From the NCBI GenBank assembly GCA_023846275.1, contig CM043865.1, positions 9,970,068 to 10,034,067 on the forward strand: 64,000 nt of DNA. The letters are read 5' to 3'. The notes under the pieces were generated by a model. It was not told the origin of the DNA. It saw only the letters and a program-made list of their open reading frames with translations, and searched no databases. Below are positions 13,131 to 27,600 of the stretch, one piece after another. Position numbers and translations under genes: made by a program. Numbering within the stretch: the stretch's first letter is position 1; each line of letters begins with the position of its first letter. This DNA is from Vanilla planifolia. Lineage: Eukaryota > Streptophyta > Magnoliopsida > Asparagales > Orchidaceae.

Positions 13131-15640
13131 ATTCATGAGTTCATCCTAGCTTTTACACTTAAGTCAGTTTAGGAGTTATTTTGACCCAAATTAACCTAAG
13201 GCGCATGGAGTTGTGTCTGTCATTACACAACCTTATCTTTCGACCCACGACACCCTAAGGCTCTTCGCCTAACTTTTTAGGCCACTTGGCCCAAGCCTCT
13301 TGGCTAGGCTATGCGTTGGGTTCTTAAGCCAAATTTTTTGTTTTTTTAAACTATCTTTTATATATTTATTTTTTTGTTACTTTTAAAGCCTTTTTATAAA
13401 TATCAAAATAACAAAATAATTTTATAACTACTAAAATAATAATACATAAGAAATCTATAATAATGCATATGAATGAATGATATTATTAACCTAATTATGT
13501 CATATGTAAACAAGTGATGAGATCAACAATCAAATTAGTAGATATTGTGGACATAGACTCGTGATGGTTAGCTACTCCACTCGGAGTTTGATCAACGACT
13601 CATTGATATGCCATTTAAGCCATAACTAGAGCAAAATCACTAATATTGCTGGACATTTATTCACTTGTGGGTTACTTCATGAGACATTTAGTTAGGACTC
13701 TCTAATTAATTGATACTATAAGAACTTGAGCTACATGACTTGAAAGACACTCATGAAAAATATCAGAAAAATGAAACACAATGATTTTGTTATCATTAAA
13801 CAAATAAAAATATCATACGTGTATATCTAGAGTATATGATATTTTGCCTTAAGATGATAAGGGGCTCCTTTAGGAGCATTAAGGAATATAGCTTAGCTCT
13901 TAACATTGAATAGAGAAAAAAAAGCTTTAAATGAGTGAGAGCCATAAAACAAATGTGGAGTATATGTGGGATGAAATAGTAAAATATGAGGTGAAAGATT
14001 CATGAAAGTGGATGCTAAGTGATTGGGTTCAAATATAACAGGAAGACTTAAGGGACTCTTGAGAGGGGTTCAACAACACCTCTCATAATGAAGTGGTTAG
14101 ACTGATTGCAAGCTACTTCATTATAAGTATAAGAAGAGTAGAGTATATCTTGAAAAAGTGTTCCATCTATTATTGAAATAGATGGAATGTATTATTGAAG
14201 AATGAGGGAGAGGGTTTAAGGACTCGTAATGGTTAAGGTAAAAGTGTAGGAATCTTTATTACTTTTTAGATTGGGGACATGATAGGATCCTCATTAAGCA
14301 TAAAAAACACCTAATGACAAAGCATCAATTATAGAACAATAAACATATAATAAAAATTTAGGACACACATTCTTTAAATAGGATATGATGGTAAAACAAA
14401 ACCCAAATCAACATATTCTTGTAAACCAAAATTTTATATATCACCATGTGTTTCAAAATAAGTTCTTCAATTTTTTTTGAAACATCTAAATAAACATACA
14501 TATATAAAAGTTAATATCATAATTAACCTATATCATATCATAAGATACAAAATATAAACTCCACACACAAATCTATTATAGATCTAAATCATAGTGTCCA
14601 TATTAAAACGATAATAATATACATCTCTCCCTTTAAACTCACATTTGAACAACTTATAAGTATAACACTCATTCATCTCCTCATAAATCCTCTTCTTAAT
14701 GTGATGTGAAAGTGTAACTGATAAGTATTAATGAGATTTCATAGAGCTTAACAAATTTATCATTAATTTAACAAAGACAATATAATAATATAATGGAATA
14801 AATCATTATTTAAGAAATAACATGAGTACAAATCTCTGTTATATAAGGAATAAAAATATATGAAAAATGTTATTCCTTTAGTTTTCCATGAAACCATTAG
14901 AATAATGATTTAAATGTTATTTTTATTTCTACGACGATGACCTTGTTATCATTATCTTTGACCTCAATCATATCAAATATCATATACAAAGATTTCTTTC
15001 TATAAGCATAAGTATTGGTAACATCTACATCATATTAGATTATGATTCCAAACTAATATTTGTCACCCTATACAAAATACTAATGACAAAATCTAAGAGG
15101 TTATATATTAAATTATACAAAATCAAATCAATGTATGATATTAGAATAATATCTATCACCCGTTCACAAAATGCTAACGTCAAATCTCAATTAATACTAG
15201 TATAAGCTATAAGGAAACCCAATTTAATATATTATATCATTTCTCAAGTTATAGACTTATTTTATGTCTCATGTCATAAAAAATAAAATAATACTAAATT
15301 TATTTCATAAGATCTTAAAACAAATTAACCTCCAAATTTTAACCTTTTACGTAGTAATCTACTTTGTAGCTAAACTACAAGTGGTTGTATAACTTTTCTC
15401 TTAATTTGAAAGCATCATTTGGTAATATATTACTAAATAGTTAATCCTCTAGCAAAAAAAAAAAAAAAAATTGTTATAAAAATATAAAATTATATTTCTT
15501 AATTTTGAAAAATCTTAATTTATCATATTTATTGAATTACACATTTGGACATTAAATATGGATTTTTCATAACGTAGGTCTTCTTAATGTCATAAAAAAA
15601 ATTATTTTTATCTGGTTGAATGCAAGTTTTTAACCTAGCT
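13131..15640. other. AT-rich intergenic DNA
   Basis: No gene or recognisable domain. A run of A lies at about 15453-15470. Sequence from about 15640 onward becomes GC-balanced and leads into the dehydrogenase promoter. Confidence 0.4.
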
Positions 15641-15984
15641 AAAATTGCAAGTTAACCACTGAATTTAAAGTTAACAAATTGACACCGAGTGTTGTAGCCG
15701 AAATCAAACTACGGTTGCGATCATTTCCGAAAACGAGCCATTGATGGCCTCGCCCACCTTCGTCTACCTAATGCGACAAGAAGCAAGCGCCATTCGCCTT
15801 CGCTCCGAAATCTGAATACGTTTCTGGCATGCTTTCGGTCCTCTCCTTGATGACCCAACTACCCATCTCTTCTCTCATATGCAATGCCGTGGCCTAACTG
15901 CGTGGTACATTCTGGTTGAAAGAGAATTTGTTTTGCTAGTTCCCAAACACCACGAGTTGCCGAAAGCGGAACGTTAGAATTGGT

Positions 15985-15994
15985 ATTATATATT
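15985..15994 (+). promoter_or_regulatory. Candidate TATA box of the dehydrogenase gene
   Basis: 'attatatatt' is the best TATA-like word in the GC-balanced stretch before the start codon. It would place transcription start near 16020 and give a leader of about 300 nt. This is inferred from position and composition only. Confidence 0.35.
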
Positions 15995-16050
15995 CGTTTT
16001 AGTTAGGGTAGATGAGCTAACTTCCTTTCGGCAATCCCGAAGTTACGAGT

Positions 16051-16103
16051 ATGCCGTTTGGTTTCTGAACTCTGGATCCATGTGGAACCGGAAGAAAAGG
16101 TGA
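16051..16103 (+). promoter_or_regulatory. Two short upstream ORFs in the predicted leader
   Basis: 16051-16068 encodes MPFGF and stops; 16080-16103 encodes MWNRKKR and stops. Both precede the main ATG at 16328 and neither overlaps it. They matter only if the transcript starts upstream of 16051, as the candidate TATA box suggests. Confidence 0.35.
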
Positions 16104-16327
16104 AGATCTTACTGCTTTTTTAAGAGATAGCGTTCGGTGAAGCAGGATTTTTTTTCAAGAATTTTGTACCTATCCAACCATTTCTTCAAGGATATTTAAA
16201 GGGTTCGTGGAGGGAGCAAGAGAAGTGAGAAATTGGTCCTATTTGACTGATTAGTGGAGTATTATATTCGTGCTGGAAGGTTTCCGTTCATACATCTTTC
16301 AGTGAGAACTGGAAAGGAAGAAGGAAG

Positions 16328-16985
16328 ATGATCAGCAGTGTACAAGGAGATCATAGTTCCAAGCTCTCAAACGGACCTTTTGCCAACTCCAATGGAGCAA
16401 AAGAGAAGCTAAACGAGCTTCGACACCTCCTTGGTAAATCTGAAGGTGATCTGCTAAGGATTGTTGGCATCGGCGCTGGCGCATGGGGCAGCGTATTTGC
16501 TGCGCTGTTGCAAGATGCGTATGGCCAGTTCCGAGAAAAGGTTCAGATTCGAATATGGAGACGACCTGGAAGGTCTGTGGACAAGTCCACAGCTGAACAC
16601 CTTTTTGAAGTGATCAACTCGAGGGAGGATGTCCTGAGGCGTCTAATCCGGCGGTGTGCATATCTGAAGTATGTGGAGGGAAGGCTTGGCGATAGGACAC
16701 TGTACGCCGATGAGATATTAAGAGACGGCTTTTGCTTGAACATGATTGACACGCCACTTTGCCCACTCAAAGTTGTGACCAATTTGCAGGAGGCAGTGTG
16801 GGATGCTGATATCGTGATAAATGGTTTACCTTCAACTGAGACAAGGGAGGTCTTCGAGGAGATTAGTAAATATTGGAAGGAGAGGATTACTGCTCCCATT
16901 ATAATATCGTTGGCAAAGGGTATTGAGGCAGCTTTGGATCCCTTGCCACGCATTGTGACGCCCACACAGATGATCCAATCCGCCA
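16328..16985 (+). CDS. GPDHC1: Dehydrogenase exon 1
   Basis: Encodes residues 1-219 and one base of codon 220, including the NAD-binding Rossmann part. It ends before GTGAGT. The start at 16328 is the first Met in this frame that gives the short, variable N-terminus seen in the family. Confidence 0.93.
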
Positions 16986-18633
16986 GTGAGTTTTTTAATG
17001 TTTTCTTTTTTTTTCTAATTTACTTTTCACTTTTTAACGGTTTTTTAACTTTTCTAATATGAAAAATACAATTTATACTAGATTACAGCTTAAGGAGAAA
17101 AACCAATTATTGTTAAAACTAACATATCTTGGAATAAAAGATTTTTCAACATACATGTTGCTATCTTTTCTCATGAGCCTTTTGAAAATGCAAGAATTCG
17201 CCAATTTAATTCTAGCCATTGATCTAGAAATCAGTCAAACAGCAGGCAACAGCATTAGACTGCTCATGGCCAGACCCTCGAAACCTGAAGATGCTAAAAT
17301 TTGTTGAGTCAATCTCAATCTCGATCCAGAAAGCAACTAAGTGGCAAGCATTTACAATAGTTAGCTTGAGGCTAGGCCCCCAAGGCCTGAACAATCGAGG
17401 CCAAACCCTTGATATTCAAACACTTAAGGCTAGATAGGCAAAACTCATGTGCTGACATTGAGCCCTCGAGGCTCGGATGTTTGAGACCTAGTCGATTAAA
17501 GTCAAAATACTTAAATCCAAGTTGTTGGAGTTGAAATGCTCAAGCCCCAATCATTTTGAGTGAATCGCTCAAGGATTTACTCTCAAGCTTATGCATGCTT
17601 TTCTTAGGACTAGTGAATCATCATCTGGGTGATCCTTGGAGTTACTAGTGATAACAATAACTCCTTATCAATCACAAATACCCAGTAAAGTTAATCCATG
17701 ATCAATGAAATAACGGTAAGTTCTCGAAAAATAACGGTAACTCCCCTTAAATGCTTGAACAGTTAAGCTCTGATCATGAAAACAATTGTCATGAGTTGAG
17801 AAAATGTGAGAGCAAGTTCTTCAAAATGTCAACCATGGTAATGCCTCTAAAAGTCTAGTTGAAGGGAGTTCAATCACTTAGAGAAGCACTCTACACTCAC
17901 CTTTACACTCACTTTGCTTTCCTTTCTTTCCTTAGTTTTCGACTTGTAAGGATCTAGCTTTTTTTACTCTCCTAAACCTTACCTTTTAAGCTCTTCTATT
18001 GAAGTAACATTTTGTTTTCAACTCTCAAATTCAATTTTTGTGACAATTTCCATGACCATTTATGGGAAACAATAGGCAAGAAGAAATGGAGAAGCAAGAG
18101 ATGCAATGATCCTTGCACTTTGCCTCAACCATCGTAGACATTCGTACAATCTCTTTTCATCCTTAATAATATTTTCCATTTGTTTCAACATATTGAATAC
18201 TTTATAATAGTTCTTCTACCTTTCCAATAATGATAGTTGAGTAAATCAAAATTAGTTTGGTAGTTCGTCCAAGGGAATCGAACCTAAACCCCTCTCCCTT
18301 TAATTAGGAGCCCTCACACCTAAACCAAATCAATTTGCTATCACTTTCACAAATCCACCATCTCATGTCCCTTCTTAGCGTCATTCAATTAGAACTCCAC
18401 TAATGACTTATTGTGTAGGGCCCTCTAGCTCTCACTTAATTGATGTTCTTTTCTATTCTCAACTTAGTGTTGATGCTCATTAAGCTTCACTTCTCGACAC
18501 TCCTCGGGGGTTCCTGATGTAGAACAGGAATAAACAATTAAGCATAAGCATAAAAAATATGAAGTACATAAAGAGCAAGTGTAATTTGGGCTTAAATTAT
18601 ATAAAAAAATATTTATCATAAGCCTATCACATA

Positions 18634-18681
<48 letters not shown>

Positions 18682-21600
18682 CCTATCACATAAGTTATAA
18701 TAAGAAGAGCTAGTCATGACATAACAGAGCTAGTTATAGGCTAATCAAGAAGAAATAAATTAAAAAATTATAAAATATATCAACTCAAATTTTTTAGTCC
18801 AAAATAAAGATTCTAGAGTAGTTAAGTAATTATAGGTATGAAGTCAAAAGTGATGGTAAGTGGCTCATGGTAAGTGGCATATATTAGGTAAATATTAATG
18901 AAAGTGTCAAAAATATTTTAAATTTTTGAAAAAATAGGTATGAAGCATGTATTTATATTAAAGAAATATATAGAAATGAAAATCTTCAAGAAGTAGGCTG
19001 AAACTTTTCTTTTTGTATTAAAAAATTATTTATATTCTTTTTAAAAGATCTTATGAATAGATTAATGGTGAATTGGTTATGATTAAAGAAGTGCATTGTT
19101 TTGTGATTTGAGTGTTTGAGTTGGTTTAGAGTGACATTTTCTTGGGTTTATTTTAGTGAATAAATTCTTATTTTTTTCTTTATTCTCTTAATAATATATT
19201 TTTTATTTAAGCTATTTTGTCATACTTTTCACTCTATTGAATCTAAGCAATTTCTTCATTCTATCCCATAGCTCAATCTCCTCTTTATCTACATCATTTG
19301 GTATGAGAGTGAAGATCATCATTTTTTTGGGAAGCAAGGAGCATGTTGAAGAAAAGGAGATTCCAATATCTTTATCAAGTAAAAGCTTGATTTTTGGCAT
19401 TTCACTATTTATGAAACCTCACTTGAGCAAATGGCAACTGAAGTCACAAGAAATGAACAAATTCAAAGTTTGTTAAATTAATGCAAAAATTGTTTCAAAT
19501 GACAAACCAATAGCGAGACGAAATGCAATAAGGAATTGCAAATTTTCAAGTATGAAATGAAAAATCAATTCCAAAAATTAGAAAAATGGCATGCAAGCCC
19601 AAATGTAGAACTGTTTAATATCTTTTACTGAAGATATTCAACAAGTGAAAGAGGCTCTCGATGAGTGATGTGAAGACATATGTTTTTAAATTATATATGG
19701 ATATATCTATTGGCCTATTATTCAACAATAAAGATGAGTAATCACACAAAGTAAATTTTCAATATAATGATTTGCAAACTAACATTTATGTAAGTGATAC
19801 AAGAAAATAGTTACCATTATTGATACAATCAAAGAAGAAGGCTGTGTTGTCACTCATGAGATTTTAAGTATAAATTATTCATACAAATTTATTGAAATAT
19901 GGTTCAATAAATCAACTATTAAATATATATGACACATAAAACATGAACATGTCAAATCAACATCAAAATTTGTAGAAAATTACTTACATTTCAACTCTAT
20001 GGAGTAGAGTTTCTTATGACAAAAAGAAAATGATGCAGGACATGAATTGATAATTAAACACGAGCATAAAAATCATGATGTGCATGAAGAGCAAATATAA
20101 TTTGGGTTTAAATTATATAGAAAAAGTGCTTACTATAAGCCATTATATAAACTATGACAATGAGAGCTATTAGTGATCTAATGGAGCTAGTTATGGGTTA
20201 ATCAATAAAAAATAAATTAATAAATCATGAAATATATCAACCTAATTGTTTTTGGTCTAAAATAAAGGTCTTAAAGTAGTTAGGTAATTAGAGATATAAA
20301 ATCAAAAATGATGATAGGTAGCTCATGATAGGTGACTCATGGTAAGTGGCACATGTTCAATGATATATTAATAAAAATATTTAAAAGATTCAAAGTCTCA
20401 AAAAAATAAGTATGAAACATACTTTTGTATTAAAGAATTGTATGAGTATAGAATGTTTCAAGAAATAGGTAAGAAGTTTTTTTCTATATTAAATATTTAT
20501 TTATAATCGTCTATTTAAATGAATTCTCATGAATAGATGAATGATGAATTAGTTGTGATAAAAAAGTGCATTGTTTTGTGGCCTTAATATTTGAGTTGGT
20601 TTGGTGGCTTTTTCTTGAGTTCACTTTGGTAAGTGAATTTTTTTTATCCTCTCAATTGTTTTTTTCTTTATTCAAGCCTTTTTGTTATACTTCTCACTCC
20701 ATTTAATCCAAACAATTAATTCATTCCATCCCACGACCTAATCTCCTCTTTGTCTACATCATTTGGTAGTGAAGATCTTGACCATTTTTTTTGAATATAC
20801 GAAGCACTTTGAAGAAAAAGAGATCACAATAGCTTCATTAAATTGAGGCTTGATTTATGGTACTTTACTATTCATTAAGCCTCATTAAGTAAATGATAGC
20901 AAGAGTCACAAGAAAGAGAAAGCTTGTCAAATTTAGTATGAAACTTATTTCAAGTGACAAATTAATAGGAGAAATGGCCATACAGAGTTCTCTAATATCT
21001 CATATTGAATTATTCAGTAAGTGAGAGGTTTCTGATGAGAGATGTGATGACATATATGTTTTTTAATTGCTCATAGATATGTCTATTGGTCTAATATTTA
21101 ACATTGAAGATGACGAACAACATAGTAAAATTTAAATATGATGATTTGCAAACTAACATTTATGCAGGTGATTCAAGAAAACAGTTGTCATTTTTTATGT
21201 CATCAAAAGTTTTTGAAGAAGGTGGTGTTATCACTAATGAGATTTCAAATATGAATTATCCATATAAATCTATTAAAAAATAGTTGAATAAACCAACAAT
21301 TTAAGATTTATGATGCACAAAGCTTGAACATGTTTTGTCAACATCAAAATTCATAAAAGATTACTTACACTTCAACTCTACAGAGCAGAGCTTTTTTAAC
21401 GAGGAAATGTAGTATAGGAATGATTAATTAAATATAAGTATAAAAATAATGATGTGAATGAAGAGCAAATACAATTTAGGCTTAAATTGTATAGAAAAAT
21501 TGTTTGTCATAGGCTTATTATATAAATCATAATAAGGATAGGTATTCATGACTCAATGGAGTTAGTTATGGGCTAATCAATGAAAAATAAATTAATAAAT

Positions 21601-24600
21601 CATGAATATATAAATTCAATTTTTTTAGTTAAAAATAAAAGAGTTAAAATAGTTAAGTTATTAAAGGTATGAAGTCAAATATGGTTATAGATAACTCGTG
21701 ATAAGTGACTCATGGTAAGTGATATATTAATAGAAGAGTTCAAAATTTATGAGCTCTCTTTTATATATATATATATATATTGAACTAATCGTACTATTTA
21801 ATATGTCATATCCTATAGTTCAATAATATTTTATTATTTTATTATTTAATCTCTGATTGATGTTTCTATTGAAGAAATAATATTATCTAGTAAATAAAAT
21901 TGTATTGTACGAAATTCTTAAAATTTTTGTATTAAATAAGTCACACCGACTCTATTGAGATCTTAACCGTTTCGTTTCCTTATATACTATCCCTATAAGC
22001 AAATCATATTATTCGATCCAACAATTGTATTGTTTGATTTCTACAGAGCATCAGTGAGACCCAAATTGAACAATCTATTTTCAATTATGTCTAAAATAAA
22101 TTTCTTATTACATGATTAATACATTCTTTTGAATTTACTTTGATTTATTCTTCAATTTAAGCTCTCTCCTTCTTAGCTTATTAGATCTTATAAAGATGTG
22201 TAATGGATTTCACATGATGCCCTTTATTAAGTGTGAAACTAAAGTAATTTAAGCATGATTTTTAATGTGATTATTTTTTGTGTTATTTAAATAGTTGAGG
22301 TTAAATATAAGCTCTCATAGATGATAACTTGAAATGTAATCCTTAATATATTCTAGAATGAATTATCATCTAAACTTGAAATTACATGGTTCCATCTTCT
22401 CTTTGCATAAGTTGATGGATGCTCTCATGACAAGATTGTTTCAAGTTAATTTACATTAGCATCACCAACCCATGACGGAAGTACTTCATCTTCTTGTTAT
22501 TTGGATCAACCTGTATCTTACTAGGTAGACAAGTTAGATCACAATGATGATACGATTTTTTTAAGGCACATGAGGTTCAACAATCCCTAGGTTCTACCTT
22601 CACTGGGCAACCCTTACAATGAAGTTATACTCATCTCAGGGATAATTTCCAATGCTAAATTATATCGAGCACTGGTCAACATGGGCAGCTTAGCTGATCT
22701 GTTTTTTCTTGATGTCCTTGTCAGGATTGACATTAGTCAAAGCCTCCTTATTGTCATTGGTTCTCTCTTAGGCTTCTCATGGAACATTAATAAACCTGAA
22801 ATTATTATTACCTTGCCCCAAACGTTAAGAAGTTCCTCAATCTTGGTCATGATTATGGTGAATATCTTAGTGGTTGTTGGCTCCCTCTTACAACACAACT
22901 ATGGGGTGACTAACAATGAATATGTTCAGAATGATAGTCGTGACAGCTCACTTTTGCATCAAGTTTAACTCTTTAACAGGTGTTTTGTGAATACAAGAAA
23001 GCCTTATGCAATCGAGGTGATGCTACTTAAACACATTGAAGTTAGACCCTCGATAGTTGAAGTTTTAGAAAGAGAGTCAATATCTTTAGTCTCACAATAT
23101 ATCCTCTTTCCTCTTGATCGATTTGAACCTTTTTGAATTATGAACACTTGTTTATATCTTAAGAAGGTAAAAAGGGTGGCTAACCTTAATCTTTTGACTT
23201 AGTACCTCCATATCTTTGCCTGGATGCCTTCTAATATGTCTAATATTGATTGCTTATCTTCACAATCCCTTAACATTAACCTTTAGATTCCAGCTCTAAA
23301 ACAAAAGAATTGTCTTTAGTGTAAAGAAAGCATGATTAAGGAGGAGATTTCCAAATTGCTAGAGATAGTTTATTTGCCTAGTCTTTTACCTAGAATGGTT
23401 AGTAAATGCTATCCTTGTGTAGAAGGGCAATGATAGGTGGTGCATGTGCCACCATCAAATACATTTTATTTTTTGATGAGAGCTCTTTTTTGAGGAACCT
23501 CTTTTTTATAATAGAACTAGAAGTGATGTGGATTATTCAAGAATTAAAGTCAATGTGTTTTTTAAAAAGAAGATATTGATGAACTATACATCATAGGATT
23601 TTTCCAATTTTCTTTATTGTGGGATATTGTTAAGAAATAGGAATCATAAAATAACAAAACAAACTTCTATTGAAAAGGTTGTTTTCATATGTCAATTCTT
23701 TGACCTGACCTCAACTTTACTCTTTAAGCTCATTACTTGACCAAACCTTGTGGTCTTTCCATCCACCCTCATCAGATAAAACTAAAACACATGGAGGGTA
23801 TCTCTTTGTGAGCATATCAACCCAACAACGAGGATGGTGTGGTTTGACCTCTTAATCATGACTTTCCCCATCAACCCTTACCTTTGGTAGAGATGTAAGC
23901 TCACAAGGAGATCAAGGTATTGAAGAATGAGATCTTTGACTTAAAAGATGAGATCAAAAATCATAAAGAGATTCAAGATAAACTGGAAAAAGAACATTTT
24001 TTAGTGTCTAGTTTATTATGGTTCTCATACCTTGAAGGATTCATAGATAAGATAATCCTCCATAGAGAAGTTGGCACTGCCCCAACTTACGTTATTTTAA
24101 CAACTTTGGTAATACTTCCTTAAATCGATGGTCTCAGGAAGGCTACAAAAATGGGTGATCCAATTTAATAGTATGAGCTTGAAATTCATTTCTCTCTCAG
24201 TTAAGTCGTGGGTCTTGTTGACTTATTGATTGAAGGAAACTCCATCAAGCCTACACTCAGGCTTTCTATCTTTTGGCAACTATTCATCAATGGTGCTCAG
24301 TGGAAACTTCTTGTGGCATTTGCTTTGTCTTACTAAGCTCGTACAGAGTTAGATTGAGGGGAGGCTTGAAGATGAACTTGTCTACCACTAACAATTAAGT
24401 TGAATATGTGGCCCTGATAGGTCTTAAGTTCATCTTTGACTTACAAGTCAAACACCTTAAGTTCTTTAATGACTCTCAATTGATTGATAGTTAGGTTAAC
24501 ATGTTCGGAACCAAAGATCAAATATTCAAGGCCTACAAGGTGTTAAGCTAGTCCCTTCTCTAGAAGTTTATCAAAGTAGATTTGGTTGAGATTCCTTCAT

Positions 24601-27600
24601 AGCAAATTTGGGAAGCATAGCCAAGCATGAGGACATGCATGGTCATATTCTACCTTTCAGGTGACTTTGCATCTACTCCATAGGAATGCTAGTTATCAAT
24701 GTTGAGTGGCCTCCTTGCTATACAAACTCCTTAGAAGTTTAGCTTAAGACAAGGATCTTATCTTCTGTAAAGCCAGATGTAAGAAGGATTAAGTTCCAAA
24801 CCCAGCAATACATTCTGGTCAAGTGGCAACTTTATCAAAATGCTTCTTGATCCCTTGCTCAAATATGCCATCCATCTAAGGTCTAGGATATCATAGATGC
24901 AATCCACTCGAGCTTGTCTGGAGATCACGCAAGCCTTATTACAAAGATTTTGTGCTAAGAATTCTTTTAGCCCATTATCGATAAAGACATCGCTCTTTTT
25001 GTGAGAAGATACAAGGGATCTCAACTTCATGCTCCTCTTCCCTGTAACTAGTAGCTAAGATGAAGATGATCACAATCTCCTAGCTTTTTTTGATGTGGGT
25101 TTGAACTTTCACGGTCCATTCCTAACAGCAAGAAGTGGGTAAATTATCTTCTTCTTGTTGTTGATCACTTTTGTAAGTGGATCGGTACAAAGCCTTTAGT
25201 CAACTTGGCAACAACCAAGTTCTGTAGCTTCCTTTGGACCGATATCTTTAGTAGGTTTGGGGTTCTTTCTACTATCATTAGCAACAATATAACTATGTTC
25301 TAAGCATAAGAGTTCTATGAGAGACATGTTTATTACTTGAAGTATACCTTGGTTGTTCAGCCTCGAAGAAAAACCAGGCTGAAGCAGCCAAAAAAGTCTG
25401 TTAAAAATTCTGAACTTGGACTCAATGCCAAGAAATGCAATTTGGTTGATATCTTTAGTGGGTTTGGAGTTCTTTCTACTATCATTAGCAACAATATAAC
25501 GATGTTCTAAGCATAAGAGTTCTATGTGAGGCATGTTTATCACTTGAAGTATACTTGGTTGTTCAGCCTTGAAAAGCCAGGCTGAAGCAGCCAAAAAAGC
25601 CTGTTAAAAATTCTGAACTTGGACTCAATACCGAGAAATGCAATAGGGTTGATGAGCTTTTTGGTGCATTATAGGCTTACTGCACCATGTTGTCACCATG
25701 CTCTGTGGTCTACATGGTTTTGAGGTCATGTTCCTAATGGAAATTGACCGCTCCAATCTTAAAGATTAGAACCCTCCCTTCGACAAAAATGTCATCAAGG
25801 CATATCAATCCAATAAGGAGTAAGAAGACTCAAGGTTGATCTGCTTGAGTAGTGCCTCAAAACTCATCTAAACCAACTCAATAAGAAGCATAGCATGAAA
25901 TACTTCAACAAACATGTTAGGAAGTGTCTTTTCAAAGTTGGAGACCTTGTTCCCAAAATATTTAAAGTATCTCATGCTAAGAAGGCCTTAGCTAACTTGC
26001 TCCAAACTGGGAAGGGCCTTACATCATCAAGGCTATCGTTGATCCAATCACTTACCAATTATAGGCAGAAGAAGAAGTTGAGCCACCTCTATCATGGAGG
26101 AGAGAGTATTTGAAGAAGTTTTATTTTTGATAAGTAAATTCTCCTTCAAGTTTCCTTGTCAAATGTATGACTTAACTTAGTTATAATTTTTCTATACCAT
26201 GTATTATTGAATTTCTCAAGGTCTTGTTGGCTTAGTTGATTTCTTCTGAAGTTCTTGTACAAAGGTTTTAACAAATCTTGAGAAACTACCTTGCAAGGTC
26301 CAAAATTTGTGCAATTGCTCCTTCCACTTTGAACAAAACCAATGAGGTTTTTTCCTCGATTGACCTTGACAATGTAATGCAAGCATCCCTTCACCATTTG
26401 AAATTTGTATTGCCAACTTAGCTAATTATCCAAGACTCGAGCTTCTTCTCGCCTTTGTCGTTGCTCCATCACATGAAGGCCTTGAGATAATTAGTCTTGA
26501 CTTTGTCTCTACCTTCATCGCTACTCCATCGCATGAAGGTCTTGAGAGGCATGGTTTTGACTTATCCTTCGATATTGCAACATCGTAAATAGGCCTTGAA
26601 AAGCATGATCTCGCCTTTTACTCCCATTTTTTGTTACTACATTGCATGAAAGCCTCAACAAGCACGGTCTTACTTTCCTCTTCTTTCTTTTATCATAGCT
26701 TGATCTCATGAAAGCCTGAAGAAGCTTGGCCTTGAATTTGACTCTATTCTTTCGTCATTGCTCTATCACATGAAGATTTCGATAGATCTAGTCATGCCCC
26801 TTCTCATTCTTTCCTTCACCTCTATCCTATTGAGTGGACGTCTCAAGAAGTGTAACTTTGCTTCCTTGCTCTATACATCCCCCTCGACATTACAGTAGCA
26901 CTCAAAGATTGGAGGGACATCAATTTCTCTTAAGTTTAATCAATCTTTCCTCCTTTCCCTCTGCATATCACTAAAGTCAAGTGAGATCAAATTCTTTTAA
27001 ATTTAATCAGCTCTACATCTCTCTTGATAGTATCACTTACACCTAGAGACCCCAAGGGTGGGTTAAGTTGCGACTTTCCTAATTTTTATCCTCTTTTTAG
27101 TCGTACCATATGTACCAAAGAACCAAGGATTGTGTGGGAGTTACAATGCTCCATGATAAATGAAGACCATTCACAATCCAATCAGAACATGTTCATTAAC
27201 CCAACAGTTTGAGGTTTCCAAAAGATTGTCTTAACAAAAAATGACAAAGGAAAATATATTGTCTAAGAACATATATGACTTCTTTGTAGAATCTTTACTA
27301 TTTTATTTCTCTTTGGTGTAATAAGTTATTGAAAGAAAAATATAAATGCAAAAAATGGAAAATTATGAAAATTTCATCAAGGTATTCCTCAAGGACCTTC
27401 AAAGAGTATGGAGTTTATTTATTACATTCTTTGAACTTGACACACCTAAAAGCATCCTCATCTCAGGTAGTTCAACCAACATTGGGGAATGAAGGGCATG
27501 AGGTTGTTCCCAATCATGTATGACTCTATCCTTGAGGCCTCATTAATGTACAATTGATCTCCACATGCTTATTGAGAGGATGGATTGGCTCACTTCCTTA

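Noticed and set aside
16543-16965. 140-residue open frame antisense to dehydrogenase exon 1
   Set aside because: Mirror of a conserved exon, with no domain of its own.
16986-17062. Extension of dehydrogenase exon 1 to a stop at 17062
   Set aside because: Similarity to the enzyme family ends exactly at a GTGAGT donor; the tail is hydrophobic AT-rich intron translation.
18636-18678. Poly(T) as a simple slippage-grown homopolymer
   Set aside because: The exact 16-bp duplication on both sides, missing from the sibling LTR, needs an insertion.
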